Shown: piece after piece, positions 7,547 through 17,900 of the stretch
Position numbering within the stretch: the stretch's first letter is position 1
How the letters are laid out: every line of letters starts with the position of its first letter
Origin: Candidatus Kuenenia stuttgartensis
GTDB taxonomy: Bacteria; Planctomycetota; Planctomycetia; Planctomycetales; Planctomycetaceae
DNA length: 45,963 nucleotides
Assembly (NCBI GenBank): GCA_945861465.1
Contig: CAMAVB010000030.1
Span: 1 to 45,963, forward strand
Direction of reading: 5' to 3'
Notes under the pieces: model-generated
The model's input: only the letters and a program-made list of their open reading frames with translations
Databases searched by the model: none
Told to the model about the DNA's origin: nothing
Translations under genes and position numbers: made by a program

Positions 7547-10500
7547 CTACAATTCCCCCAGCCTCTGTTTGGCATCGGTCGCTTTCGGATGATCCGGGAA
7601 TTTGTCGATCATCTGCTGATAACAGTTCTTTGCCTGAGCCACATCCTTCAGAACTTCAAAACAGCGAGCTGCTTCGAACCAAGCCATCGCGGACCATTCT
7701 TTGTGACCGTACGCAAACGCCGCCTTGAGGAAGTGCTTCGTCGCTTCCTTGTGGTTCTTTTGAGCGAAACAGCATTCGCCGATCATAAATCTCGCTTTGG
7801 CGGCCGTTTCTGTTTCCGTTTCCTCAGTCACTTTTTCGTAGTAAGAAATTGCTTCCGACAGTTTATTCTGTTGCTGCAAAGCCCAGCCGACTCCGTAGCG
7901 CGCCTCCGGTTTGAGTTCAAACTCCGGAAAACCATCCAGGGCCATCTGATGAAATTGTTCGCTCTTATCCCATTGTTCCAGCGCGGCGGCGCACTCGCCA
8001 GATCGATACAGCGCCAATGCGGTGTAAGTTGGATGGTTCGCGGCGATAACTGCAGTGTAAAGCGCCAGCGCCGGCTGCCACTGCTTTTGCTGATACTGAC
8101 ACTCGCCCAGCAGGAACTGAGCGTCGCCGGACAACGATCCGCCAGGCCAGGATTTCAACTGCGACTCAAACGCCCCCGTCGCTTTGGAAAAGTCGTTCGC
8201 CTTGAGATAACTCCAGCCTCGTTTATGCGCCGCTTTTTCGCCAATTTCCTGGCTCGCAGCCGCCGCTGTGGCCTGAACTTCGGCGTACGCTTTCACCGCT
8301 TCCGGAAATTCTCCTGCGTCATAGTAGGATTCACCCACGCGAAACCAACTTTCAGCCGCCAATGGACTGTCAGGGAACTCTGTTCCCAGACGTCGAAATG
8401 CGGCGATCGATTCGTTCTTTTGAGTCAATTCAAAGTGTGCCCAGCCGAGTTCATACAAGACCTTGTCCGCGTCTGCATACTTTGGATCTTTCGCCAGAAT
8501 TCCGTTATAGGCCCGAGCTGCTTCGGCAAACTTCTGCTGCGCGGCGAACGAGAGTCCCAGCAGGTATTCTGCATCCAACGCATCCCTGAGCGGCGGATTG
8601 CTGCTGAGGAAAGCTTTCACATGTTCGATCGCAGCCGGAAACTGGCCGAGCTGATACTCAGCCATCGCGCGGACGTACATACCTTTCGGAACCAATTCAG
8701 ATTTTCTGTAACGATCAGTAAGTGTCTGATTTGCGTCAATCGACTTTGTAAAATCCTGCTTCTTAAAGTACGACCAGCCAAGTCCATATTGAGCGTGTGG
8801 CGCAAACGTGCCTTTCGGCCATTTGCCGACAACAACTGCATACTGCCTGATTGCTTCATCAAATGCGTGCTGAGCGTAGGCCAGTTCACCCAGCCGAAAC
8901 GTGGCTTCTTCGACAAGCGGACTTTGCGGAAAGTCATGGCTTAATTGTTCGAGCCGTGCGCCGGAATCGGACGCTCGGGCAAGGCGACGATAGACATCCG
9001 CCAGGGCGAGCAGCGTTTGATCGGTTTGATTGCGATTCGGCATTGTGGCAAGCGACTTTTCGAACGCACTGGCGGCTTCGTTCCATTGTTTTTCCGCAGC
9101 GTGACAGCGTCCCATGATCGCCAATGCTTCGCTCTTCAGAGCCGCATCGGAAAGAAGATTCAACGTCGATGCCAATTTTTCCAGCGCTGCTTCGTGCTGG
9201 CCATCCAACTGGAGTGCGAGTCCGAGACGAACTTGCGCTTGTGCCGCATTGGCATGCTGAGGAGCCCGCTTCAGAAAATCACGGTACAGTCGTTCGGCTT
9301 CAGGGAATTCGCGGAGCAACAGTCGCGCTTCGGCACCGATGAACAGCACATCCGGCAGCAGGGTATCGTGCGGGAATCGCTTTGCGAAAACATCGCTGTT
9401 CGCCTTCGCGGCCGCATGGTTGTCGATTTCAAAGGCCGCCAACGCCGACATGTAGAGCGCCTGCGATGCCAGTTCATCCTGAGGATATTTCTGTGCGAAC
9501 TCTGCATACAGCGGAACCGTCTCCGCGCGGCGACCGGGAAGATCGTACAACGCGTCAATCCGAGCCAGCACCAGCTGCGGAAACGCAGGACTTGATCCAT
9601 GTTTCGCAATCGCCGCATCCAGTACTTTCAATGCCTCCTGCGGCTGCTGTTCTTTCAACAGTGAACGACCAATCCATTGGCTTGCCTCAGCGGCTGCAGG
9701 CACATCGCGTTTGGCGACATTTTCGAGACCAGATCGGGCGTGTGCGTATTTGCCCGTCAGGTAGAAGCATTTTGCACCAGCCAGCACCGCAGTATCGTAG
9801 TGTTTCGATTGAGTGAATTCTCGCGGGACATTCCAGTAGAGCTTTCCGGCTTCGTCGTACTGTTTCAGTTCGTACAGGCAGCGAGCCTGGCGCAACATCG
9901 CAGTATCGGCCAGCGGAAACTCCCTGGCGCCGGCAACCAGAGCGAACAGTTCCTGAGCCAGATCAAACTTCGCGCTGGCAAAGAGCAGTTCCGCATGTCG
10001 CATCCTGACCTCGGCCAGCAATGCATGTTGCGGAAATTTCGTCTCGAACGCCGCAAACGTCCTGAGAGCATCGTCATTTTTCTTCAGCGATTCCTGACAG
10101 ATGCCCAGTGCATAGGTCGCCTCAGGAACAAGTTCGTCTTTGGAAAAAGTACTGATCAGAGTCGCGTAGCTCGCGGCGGCTGCGTCGAGCTTGTTCTGTT
10201 GGTACTGACTTTCAGCACGATAATACAGGGCGCGGCCTGCGTACGGACTTTGAGGAAACTCTTTTGCAAGGCGAGCGAACGGGGCTTCAGCTTTTGCGTA
10301 GTCTTCCGGTTTCTTTGATTCCTGAGCCAGGTTGTACCATGCCGTCCCAAGGTTCAAAACGGTCTGGTCGAGCAATTCGAAATTTGGATACTTCTGCAGC
10401 ACCGATTCAAACGTCGCCGCAGCCGCAGCCAGCTGTTTGGCCTGAAGCTGGCAGGTTCCGAGATAGTGCGTCGCTTTATCGACTCGGGAATCTTTCGGGA

Positions 10501-10696
10501 ATTTCTGCAGGAACGTTTTCCACTCGTCAATCGCAGAGTCGTACAGTTTCTGGTTCTGAAACCCCACGGCGACCGCAAACTGCCGCGTCCCCTGCTCGGT
10601 GTCTTCCGCCTTCACCGTGGTGCCAGTGAAGTTGGTAAACAGAAGCGCAAACGCCACGCACACGGGAGCAAAACATCGCAATTCGACCTGAATCAT
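7547..10696 (-). CDS. Large secreted TPR-repeat protein
   Basis: The protein has 1049 residues from the ATG at 10696. That start gives a clean signal peptide (MIQVELRCFAPVCVAFALLF, probable cleavage after VKA near residue 30); an upstream in-frame start at 10750 would bury it. Nearly the whole mature protein is tetratricopeptide repeats of 33-37 residues, with phrases such as YDSAIDEWKTFLQKFP, EAERLYRDFLKRAP and EAIRQYAVVVGKWP, so a long superhelical scaffold in the periplasm is expected. The final repeat ends almost at the stop. It is on the same strand as the ExbB-ExbD-toroid unit, 302 bases upstream of it. CpoB/YbgF, the periplasmic TPR protein of the Tol system, is a loose analogy for its job; sequence alone does not prove a link. 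Confidence 0.88.
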   Translation of the reverse strand: MIQVELRCFAPVCVAFALLFTNFTGTTVKAEDTEQGTRQFAVAVGFQNQKLYDSAIDEWKTFLQKFPKDSRVDKATHYLGTCQLQAKQLAAAAATFESVLQKYPNFELLDQTVLNLGTAWYNLAQESKKPEDYAKAEAPFARLAKEFPQSPYAGRALYYRAESQYQQNKLDAAAASYATLISTFSKDELVPEATYALGICQESLKKNDDALRTFAAFETKFPQHALLAEVRMRHAELLFASAKFDLAQELFALVAGAREFPLADTAMLRQARCLYELKQYDEAGKLYWNVPREFTQSKHYDTAVLAGAKCFYLTGKYAHARSGLENVAKRDVPAAAEASQWIGRSLLKEQQPQEALKVLDAAIAKHGSSPAFPQLVLARIDALYDLPGRRAETVPLYAEFAQKYPQDELASQALYMSALAAFEIDNHAAAKANSDVFAKRFPHDTLLPDVLFIGAEARLLLREFPEAERLYRDFLKRAPQHANAAQAQVRLGLALQLDGQHEAALEKLASTLNLLSDAALKSEALAIMGRCHAAEKQWNEAASAFEKSLATMPNRNQTDQTLLALADVYRRLARASDSGARLEQLSHDFPQSPLVEEATFRLGELAYAQHAFDEAIRQYAVVVGKWPKGTFAPHAQYGLGWSYFKKQDFTKSIDANQTLTDRYRKSELVPKGMYVRAMAEYQLGQFPAAIEHVKAFLSSNPPLRDALDAEYLLGLSFAAQQKFAEAARAYNGILAKDPKYADADKVLYELGWAHFELTQKNESIAAFRRLGTEFPDSPLAAESWFRVGESYYDAGEFPEAVKAYAEVQATAAAASQEIGEKAAHKRGWSYLKANDFSKATGAFESQLKSWPGGSLSGDAQFLLGECQYQQKQWQPALALYTAVIAANHPTYTALALYRSGECAAALEQWDKSEQFHQMALDGFPEFELKPEARYGVGWALQQQNKLSEAISYYEKVTEETETETAAKARFMIGECCFAQKNHKEATKHFLKAAFAYGHKEWSAMAWFEAARCFEVLKDVAQAKNCYQQMIDKFPDHPKATDAKQRLGEL

Positions 10697-10846
10697 GACA
10701 AACTGCCTGAAGCCATCTGGAAGTCGCCGACAGCAATCATCTGCTGGCACAACCAGCCCCCCTGCCGCAGCCTGCAGCGATGATATGAACGCCGTCGGAC
10801 AATGTCAAATATTGGAGTGTCGGCGATCGGGAACAGTTACCGGTGG

Positions 10847-10980
10847 CTAGTGCTCTGTCAAGGCTCAATTTTCGGGTACGACGGACTTCCAGTCCGTCGA
10901 CAAAGGGTACCGCCGACGGACTGGAAGTCCGTCGTACAAATACAATTCAACCCCAACTTTAAAGGTTGACAGAGCACTAG
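10847..10980. mobile_element. 134-bp MITE-like element with 15-bp terminal inverted repeats
   Basis: The ends are perfect inverted repeats, CTAGTGCTCTGTCAA at 10847-10861 and TTGACAGAGCACTAG at 10966-10980. The interior holds a second inverted pair built on ACGGACTTCCAGTCCGT-type sequence. There is no transposase. The CTAG at each end could be a duplicated target, which is compatible with IS5-like or IS630-like insertion, but being palindromic it cannot be told from the repeat itself. The element sits in the 470-bp spacer 10697-11166 between divergently transcribed genes. The rest of that spacer shows nothing I can name. Confidence 0.8.
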
Positions 10981-11166
10981 CTCCATTCCGCTCGCCAGGT
11001 CCACGCCATTCCATAGGCCATGCTCGTATTGACAGTCCGCAAATGGTCCAGTATACCAATTCTTCAAAAAGTAGTCCTCAGGGGAAACCGCATCCAACCG
11101 GTTTCCCCTGCTGTGTTTGCACAATCTGCTATCCGAACGGCGCAATTCTGCAATTGCGATGATTCA

Positions 11167-12336
11167 ATGCGCATCGCTCACATTATTACGCGACTGATCA
11201 TCGGCGGTGCGCAGGAAAACACGCTGTTCAATGTCGATGATCAGCATCATCTGTTCAATGACGAAGTCTGTCTGATTACGGGCCCGGGGCTGGGGCCGGA
11301 AGGATCGCTGGAGCCAAAGGCACTCGAACGAGGACTGGACCTGCGCGTGCTCCCGGAACTGCGGCGCAGCCTGAATCCGCTGCAGGACTGGAGATCTCTC
11401 AAAGCCATCCGTCGCGCTCTGACAAAATTTGCACCACAACTTGTGCATACGCACAGTTCCAAGGCTGGCATTTTGGGTCGTCTGGCGGCGTATCAGTTGG
11501 GAATCCCCGCCGTGCATACGATTCACGGGGCTTCGTTCCATTATGGTCAGAATCTTGTCTCGAAGACTGCGTATAAATGGGCGGAAAGGCGTGCGGCTCA
11601 CTGGTGTCAACACTACATCTCGGTGAGCGACGCCATGACGGAACAGTATCTTACGGCGGGGATCGCCGCGCGTGAGAAGTTTACGACAATCTACAGTGGG
11701 ATGGATGTGGATCACTTTCTGACTCCGCGCCGCGACCCGGCGACTCTGCGGAGAGAACTCGGCCTGTCGCCACACCATATCGTGCTCGGCAAGGTGGCCA
11801 GATTGTTTCACCTGAAAGGGCACGAGTATCTGATTGAAGCTGCACCACAAGTGGTGCAGGCCGTCCCGGATGTCCGGTTCCTGCTTGTTGGTGACGGGAT
11901 TCTGAAATCCAGGTTTCAGTCGCGAATTGCGGAACTGGGACTGACGAAGCACTTTGTCTTTGCGGGCCTGGTAGCGCCGGAAGCCGTCGGGGATTATCTG
12001 CACACGATGGATGCGGTCGTACACACCAGCGTCTGGGAAGGACTTGCGCGGGTGCTTCCGCAAGGATCGATCGCTGGCAAGCCAGTGATCAGTTTTGCCA
12101 TCGACGGAGCCCCGGAAGTCTGTGTGCCTGATGAAACCGGACTGCTCGTTGAACCTCGCAACGTACCTCAGCTTGCAGAGGCGATGATTCGGCTGGCTCA
12201 GGATGTTGAACTTCGTCAACGACTGGGAGCGACTGGCAGGGAGCGATTTACGGAGCAGTTTCGTCACCAGAATATGACGCGGCAAATTCGCGATGTGTAT
12301 GCCCGAGTACTGGAGAATCGGGATTCCACACATTGA
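11167..12336 (+). CDS. GT4-family glycosyltransferase
   Basis: The 389-residue cytoplasmic or membrane-associated protein has the GT-B fold of glycosyltransferase family 4. The N-terminal half begins MRIAHIITRLIIGGAQENT, the usual GGAxxN start, followed by VHTHSSKAGILGRLAA, which belongs to the acceptor domain. The C-terminal half contains VARLFHLKGHEYLIEA and the donor-binding region SVWEGLARVLPQGSIAGKPV. There the usual E-x7-E pair appears as Glu and Gln, a variant common in this subgroup. It probably adds a sugar in exopolysaccharide or lipid-linked glycan synthesis; donor and acceptor cannot be read. The start at 11167 is chosen from this conserved N-terminus. It is monocistronic and converges on selD across a hairpin. 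Confidence 0.9.
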   Translation: MRIAHIITRLIIGGAQENTLFNVDDQHHLFNDEVCLITGPGLGPEGSLEPKALERGLDLRVLPELRRSLNPLQDWRSLKAIRRALTKFAPQLVHTHSSKAGILGRLAAYQLGIPAVHTIHGASFHYGQNLVSKTAYKWAERRAAHWCQHYISVSDAMTEQYLTAGIAAREKFTTIYSGMDVDHFLTPRRDPATLRRELGLSPHHIVLGKVARLFHLKGHEYLIEAAPQVVQAVPDVRFLLVGDGILKSRFQSRIAELGLTKHFVFAGLVAPEAVGDYLHTMDAVVHTSVWEGLARVLPQGSIAGKPVISFAIDGAPEVCVPDETGLLVEPRNVPQLAEAMIRLAQDVELRQRLGATGRERFTEQFRHQNMTRQIRDVYARVLENRDSTH

Positions 12337-12342
12337 TGAGTT

Positions 12343-12406
12343 GTGTACCACTGGCTCTGCCAGTGTCTCATGCAGATGCAGAACACTGGCAGAGCCAGTG
12401 GCACAC
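12343..12406. terminator. Strong hairpin between convergent genes
   Basis: Arms at 12343-12365 and 12384-12406 pair over 23 bases with one mismatch (core CCACTGGCTCTGCCAGTG). It lies between the stops of the glycosyltransferase and the SelD fusion, so it could serve as a bidirectional terminator. There is no U-tract. The arms also contain their own small palindrome (CTGGCTCTGCCAG), as expected for a dispersed palindromic repeat used as a terminator. Confidence 0.65.
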
Positions 12407-12430
12407 ATAAACGCACAGTTGACCGAACAC

Positions 12431-14782
12431 TTAATTGGGACGAGCAACAGTGCCCGCGTTGATACTGACGGCGTCAATTCCGTCGCCGAATTGTTTTCCA
12501 TTCCGTTCGGTCACGCGCCCGATGATTGCTGCATCGAGATAGCCAGCGGCAGCAAGTCGAGCCATCACGTAATCCGCTCGTTCTGCATCGACACCCATTA
12601 ACAGGCCACCCGACGTCTGAGGATCGTACATCGCCGACAGTTGCAGGAGTGGTGAAGTCTGCAAAGCCGGATGATCATTCGCTGAGCCGTTCTGCACACC
12701 GAGTGCTGTATTCCGACCTTGCAAGTGTTCGCCGATGACCACGAAATCCTGTACAGCAGCTCTGTTTTCGTCGTACAGTGAACTTTGTATTCCGTTCAGA
12801 ATCTGTCGCGCTGCACCGTAGATCAGCGGTAATGCATCAACATCCAGATCGACGGAGACTTCAGATTGTTGACACATTTCCAGCAAATGACCTGCGAGTC
12901 CGAAACCCGTGATATCAGTGGCGGCAGCGACGCCGGCGTCCATGGCGATGATGCTGGCCAGTTGATTTGATTGCAGCATCATGTCTATCGCAGCTGACAT
13001 TGAACGTGACTCTGCATGTCCCGATTCGTTCGCCGCCAGGATGACTCCCGTCCCGAGCGCCTTGGTCAGAATGAGCTGCTGACCGGGACGAAGTCGCGCC
13101 TTGCTCAGCGGCAATCGATCTGTTGCATTACCGTGCGTGCTTCCAAAAACGGTGAATCCGACTGCCAGTTCCTCGCCATTTGTTGTGTGCCCGCCGACCA
13201 GGACTGCATTGGCAGCCATCAATTCCCGTACCGCACCACTCAGGACATGATGCAGCATTTCAGACTGACGATCGATATTTCCTTCCGGCAGCGTGGCCAT
13301 GGCCACAGCCGATGTCGGCTGCACTCCGCTCGCCCACAGATCACTGAGCGCATGGATCGCAGCAATGCGGCCGGTCAGCCACGGGTCATCCAGAAATGCC
13401 GGAAAGAAATCGACGGACACCGCGTTCGCAGTGGACCCATCCGGCAGCAACGCGGTATCGTCGCTCTGCAGAAATCCTTGAGGTGCGGAGGGCCATTCCG
13501 CCCGTAATCGTTGCAACGCACGGTGCAGGACCCGCGCACTCGTTTTTCCGCCACAACCACGGCATCTCATCTTCGTCGGCGCAGATTTTGGCGGCGCAGA
13601 TTTTGGTTTAGAAGTTGCGGTCGATCCGGCTGATGAGCCCATCCGAGAGGGTGACGGCATCGCACTGGACGGTCGATGCATGTGCATGAACTTCGAATCG
13701 ATGCGGTCCTTGAGTCTCCACCAGTGCGCGCCGATGCCGGAGAACCACTTCCATTGCGCGATCGCTTTGCCATCTCCGGTTGCCAGCAACCGCAGAAAAT
13801 CCCGTTGCGGCTTGTAGGTGATTAACTCACGCTGCTGCAGACTGCGGTTCAGGTTCTGCCACAGAATTGGTCCCTGTCGCACAGCGTAGACGCCGGCGCG
13901 GGCGAAGTTTTCTTTGTCTACGTCGGCAGAATCGCCGACGACAAAGACCGACTGATCGCCGACAGATTGCAGCGTGTTTTGAACTCGCAGAAATCCCGAT
14001 TCAGACTTTGGCAGGTTGATCTGCTGCAACAACGGAGGCGGACAGGCACCGGTCACCCAGATCACGACATCAGCCGTCAACGTGCTACTGTCATCAAATG
14101 TCAGCTCCAGACCACTGTGTCCGGTCACACGGCCACCGAGGCGGACGTCAATGCCACGTCGTTGAAGTTCGCGTGCGACAAGCTGAATCGTGCGAGGTCG
14201 GAAGCCTGCGAGAATCTGCGAATTTGCATCGACCAGTGTGACCTGCGGTGTGCCGCCCGCGCTCCGGATTCTTTGTTCCACACAAAACGCCACTTCCACC
14301 CCCGCCGCGCCACCGCCCACAATCGCGGTTCTGACGGGCGCGTTATCAATCCTCCGGATCGCAGAATCCAGTCGCTGCAACGCCGTAAACATGGGCTTGA
14401 TCGGCACAAAGCCGGGATGTGCCTTCAGTCGGTCCATTTGAACCGGCACTGATCCCACGCCGATACTGGCCACGTCGTAAGTGACCGGCGGGCGCTCGCG
14501 AAAGAATACTTCTTTGCTCACGGCATCCAGCGCGATGGCTTCGTCAATAAGCAGTTCCACACCCGCAGCTTTTGTCAGGCGATGCAGATCGATTTCCATG
14601 TCGGCAGGATCGTACAATCCGGCGAGGGTCCCCGGCAACATGCCGCTGTAAGTGGCGCAGGGGAACGGCGAAATCAATGTCAGACTGGCATCCGCAATCG
14701 GCTGCTGCATCCACATTCGCACGATATGCAGATTCGTGTGCCCGGCACCGACCAACACGATTCGTCGATTTGCCAGCTGCAC
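12431..14782 (-). CDS. selD: FAD/NAD oxidoreductase-selenide, water dikinase fusion
   Basis: This 783-residue protein fuses two enzymes. Residues 1-360 are a pyridine-nucleotide-disulfide/NDH-2-like flavoprotein with an FAD-binding GAGHTN (12-17), a second Rossmann motif GGGAAG (156-161) and a VVGDSAD motif (281-287). A Ser/Pro/Lys-rich linker (about 370-405) leads to SelD (405-783), which makes selenophosphate from selenide and ATP. The essential Cys and Lys of E. coli SelD (C17, K20) correspond to C410 and K413 in GCGGK; the second Cys of the bacterial GCGCK is Gly here. The metal-binding Asp pair is at 441-442. Translation starts with GTG, preceded by GAGG seven bases upstream. Such fusions are known, and the flavoprotein may supply reduced selenium. 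No selenoprotein or other sel gene is in the window. Confidence 0.93.
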   Translation of the reverse strand: MQLANRRIVLVGAGHTNLHIVRMWMQQPIADASLTLISPFPCATYSGMLPGTLAGLYDPADMEIDLHRLTKAAGVELLIDEAIALDAVSKEVFFRERPPVTYDVASIGVGSVPVQMDRLKAHPGFVPIKPMFTALQRLDSAIRRIDNAPVRTAIVGGGAAGVEVAFCVEQRIRSAGGTPQVTLVDANSQILAGFRPRTIQLVARELQRRGIDVRLGGRVTGHSGLELTFDDSSTLTADVVIWVTGACPPPLLQQINLPKSESGFLRVQNTLQSVGDQSVFVVGDSADVDKENFARAGVYAVRQGPILWQNLNRSLQQRELITYKPQRDFLRLLATGDGKAIAQWKWFSGIGAHWWRLKDRIDSKFMHMHRPSSAMPSPSRMGSSAGSTATSKPKSAPPKSAPTKMRCRGCGGKTSARVLHRALQRLRAEWPSAPQGFLQSDDTALLPDGSTANAVSVDFFPAFLDDPWLTGRIAAIHALSDLWASGVQPTSAVAMATLPEGNIDRQSEMLHHVLSGAVRELMAANAVLVGGHTTNGEELAVGFTVFGSTHGNATDRLPLSKARLRPGQQLILTKALGTGVILAANESGHAESRSMSAAIDMMLQSNQLASIIAMDAGVAAATDITGFGLAGHLLEMCQQSEVSVDLDVDALPLIYGAARQILNGIQSSLYDENRAAVQDFVVIGEHLQGRNTALGVQNGSANDHPALQTSPLLQLSAMYDPQTSGGLLMGVDAERADYVMARLAAAGYLDAAIIGRVTERNGKQFGDGIDAVSINAGTVARPN

Positions 14783-14801
14783 GCGAAAACCTCACTTTTC
14801 T

Positions 14802-14920
14802 GTAGGGTGGGACCAGCGACAGCGCAGGCCCACCATGTGTCTAATGCGGTGGGCCGGCGCTACGCTGGTCCCACCATGTGTCCAATGCGGTGGGCCGGCG
14901 CTACGCTGGTCCCACCCTAC
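14802..14920. repeat. GTGGGACCAGCG inverted repeat with two tandem 41-bp units
   Basis: Starting at 14834 and 14875, two 41-bp units (beginning CATGTGTC and ending GGTCCCAC) stand in tandem and differ at one base. The left end of the element (GTAGGGTGGGACCAGCG) is inverted relative to them and to the right end (CGCTGGTCCCACCCTAC). The whole can fold as a hairpin in two alternative registers. It lies between the SelD fusion start and the stop of the triple-domain gene, both on the minus strand. Confidence 0.85.
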
Positions 14921-14953
14921 GAATTCACAAATTGCCCGGTTGCGGCCAACCCG

Positions 14954-17900
14954 CTATGGATTTTCAGCAGCTTCCGGCAAGAGTTCCAATACGGCCACTA
15001 TCGGGCGATGATCCGATGCGATTGCTTCCTCAAGGACGTGGCTTTCGACCACTTTCCAGCGAGCCGCCGGGCGAAAGAGAATGAAGTCAATCTGACGGTC
15101 GGGGCTTGTGACCGGAATGGTCGGCTGAGCGTCGTTAGATGTGCGTGACCAGTGCGTCATAAGCAAATCCAACGTTGGGCTGGACAATGAATCGTTGAGA
15201 TCGCCTGCAAGAATGGTTGGAAGTCCGTCCGAATCCTTGAGCAGTAACTGGATGGCATTGGCAGATTGCTGTCGCTCAGCATCATCTGTTCGATGATCAA
15301 AGTGCGTGGCGAGAAACCTGAGCGCGGTGCTGTTCGGAAGTTGAACACTTGTCTCCAGAACGCCGCGCTGTTCGCCGTCGTTGAGGCACGGCAGCAGATG
15401 ATTTTCGTTGTGAGTCACTGGAAACCGCGAGAGAATTGCGTTCCCATACTGTCCGCGCTGCAGCTCAATGTTGGCACCAAAGACGACGTGCATGTTCGTC
15501 AATCGAGCTAACTCCGAAGGCTGGTCAATCGACTCGGTGCGTTTCACCAGCTTGTCAACCTCCTGCAACGCCACCAAATCCGGCTGGCAATCGTTGATCA
15601 CGCGGGCGATGCGCGCGACATCGAGCTTACCGTCAATGCCTTCGGCGTGATGAATGTTGTAACTCAGCACACGAAGAGTCGTCTTCTCATCGGGATTCGC
15701 TACGTTGCGGGCAAGACACTGTGTGAAAATGAACTCGACAATCGGCGTCGAGTCTTCCAGACCGTGAGGATGATGTCCGACACCCGGCTTGGCGATCAGC
15801 GTGATTGATCCGCCGAGTGCCTTGTACCGGTCGGCGACGATGCCCGTGTTTTCATCCCACGGAACCACATCGTCGGCGTCGCCATAGACATGCAGCAGAG
15901 GCACGCCAGCCGTGGCCAACGGTTCCAGCGAATCAATCGGGTTTCCCTTGTAAGCCAGAGCTTCCTGTTCATTCGCAAAGCTGTATTGTTCGAGCACCAG
16001 GTACCAATCACGCGGGCTGCCTTTGCCCTTTCCCTTGCCACCCGGCCAACTCTTGAAATCACAGACCGGAGCGTCGGCATAGATGCAGGCCACTTTGTCC
16101 GGATTCGCAACCGCCCAGTTGTAACAATACAACCCACCACGGCTCAGGCCTACCAGAGCCGCCTTTTTTGCGAAACCGTATTTAGTGGTAAGTTCGTCGT
16201 AAAACTTGTCCCAGTGCGCCACCGCTTTCGGGGCTCCGAGCATGTCGGGCACGCTCATGTAGACGATATGAAAACCGCGTTGAAGGAGTGCGATGTCTGG
16301 ATCGGGCTTGTGGCCGAAGAATTCCCCGTGCCAGACCCACGGACGCCCCGGAGCTGGAATTTTCGGAACGACCACAAGCACCGGCTTACCATCCACTTCA
16401 AAATCGAACCGATCAAAGCCGTGCCATTGCGAGACCTTTCCGGAAAATCCGGGAGGCAGATCGCTTGATACCGTTCCACCAGTCTTCGTCGCTGGTTCAT
16501 CATTCGGATCACAGGCGTCATCATTTGATTTCGCCGTCGTCTGCGTTTCACTCGGTGAGGCATGGAGGAAATAGAATCGCCCGTCTTCGGCCCCGATGAC
16601 GAGATCGCGATGGCCGTCGGCGTCGAAATCGACCGTGGTGGGGCTCGTGTCGTGGGCGTCGATCTTTGTCGAGCTGACGTCGCTCATCCGTTGAAACTTC
16701 CAGACGCCAGCATCGAAGCCAACCTGACGCCAGAACTCCGCATTTGTGCCGTTCAGCAACAGATCGAGTTTGCCGTCGCCGTCCCAGTCCGCCACATGCA
16801 ATTTGCGCCGACCACTTTTGCCGCCGCTGCCGGGATTCAAACGCAATTGTTCACCCTGTTCGTCGCACAACACACGCTGACCTGGTTTTAGAGTGAGTTT
16901 TTCGCCGCTGCGTTCTCGCGGCCAGAAACAGAGCCAGCCTTCGTGATCGAGCATTACGAGATCGTTGAATCCATCGCCGTTGAGATCGGCCACGGCGGGC
17001 GTCGTGCGCCATTGCGTCACGAGTTCGCCGGGTTCAGGATGCCACCAGTTCCATGCGGGCTTTGGCGGATGAGTTCCCACCGGCCATTCGACTTTGATCG
17101 GTGTCGCAGTATCCAGTTGCGGCTGTTCGCGACTTCCGATGTTCCGATACCAATGGACTCGACCCCAGATGGAATTTGCCAGGATGTCCGGAAGTCCGTC
17201 GTGATCCCAGTCAATCGCCGAGACCGTCGTATAGCCCCATTTCGCTTCGCATGGACCCTGAATCGATCCGTTCGGGCCAGCCATGATGCGGATCGTGGCG
17301 TCGTCGTGTGTTTTGAGTCGGACGGGCGCGGCCCATGCGGGCGGATCGACTCCACGTCCACTCAGGTTCTCGAAAAACTCAATATAACCTGCGGTATTGC
17401 CTGTGATGACGTCATCGTCTCCGTCACCGTCCCAGTCGATTGCCGACGGCGATGCCAATGCGCCGGATTTGAGTTCATCTGCGACCTGTTGAAAATAATG
17501 TGGTCGTTCAAACTGCGGCAATCCGTCGATCACGTTTCCCGTATGTTCGACCAGAGCCACGCGGCCATCTTCGTCACCGACAATCAGGTCCATATCGCCA
17601 TCGTGATCCCAGTCGATTGCGTGAGGCACAATCATCTCCAGATCCATCGCGATCACGCGATCTTGGTTGACGAGTGGCCGACCTTCCGCATAGACCGGGG
17701 CAGTCCGCGTGCCGATATTCTGGTAGTACGTGAAGCCATCCAGAAAACTGCCGCAGAGAAGGTCCAGATCACCGTCGTTATCGAAGTCCGCAAGGTTTTG
17801 TCCCGGTCGGCCAAACGTGCTGATCGGAACTCCGTTGGCCAGAATCGGTTCCGGCGACTCATATTCCGGAGTGGCGTCTTTGCCTTTGTTGCGCAGCCAA

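Noticed and set aside
7589-8944. 451-residue frame antisense to the TPR gene
   Set aside because: It is the shadow of a long GC-rich repeat gene; the TPR frame has clear domain structure and a signal peptide, while this one has none.
10858-11145. Short frames encoding TDFQSV/TDWKSV-like peptides
   Set aside because: These are translations of the dispersed ACGGACTTCCAGTCCGT palindrome inside the MITE.
11164-12501. 445-residue frame antisense to the glycosyltransferase
   Set aside because: The GT4 frame carries all family motifs; the antisense product matches nothing recognisable.
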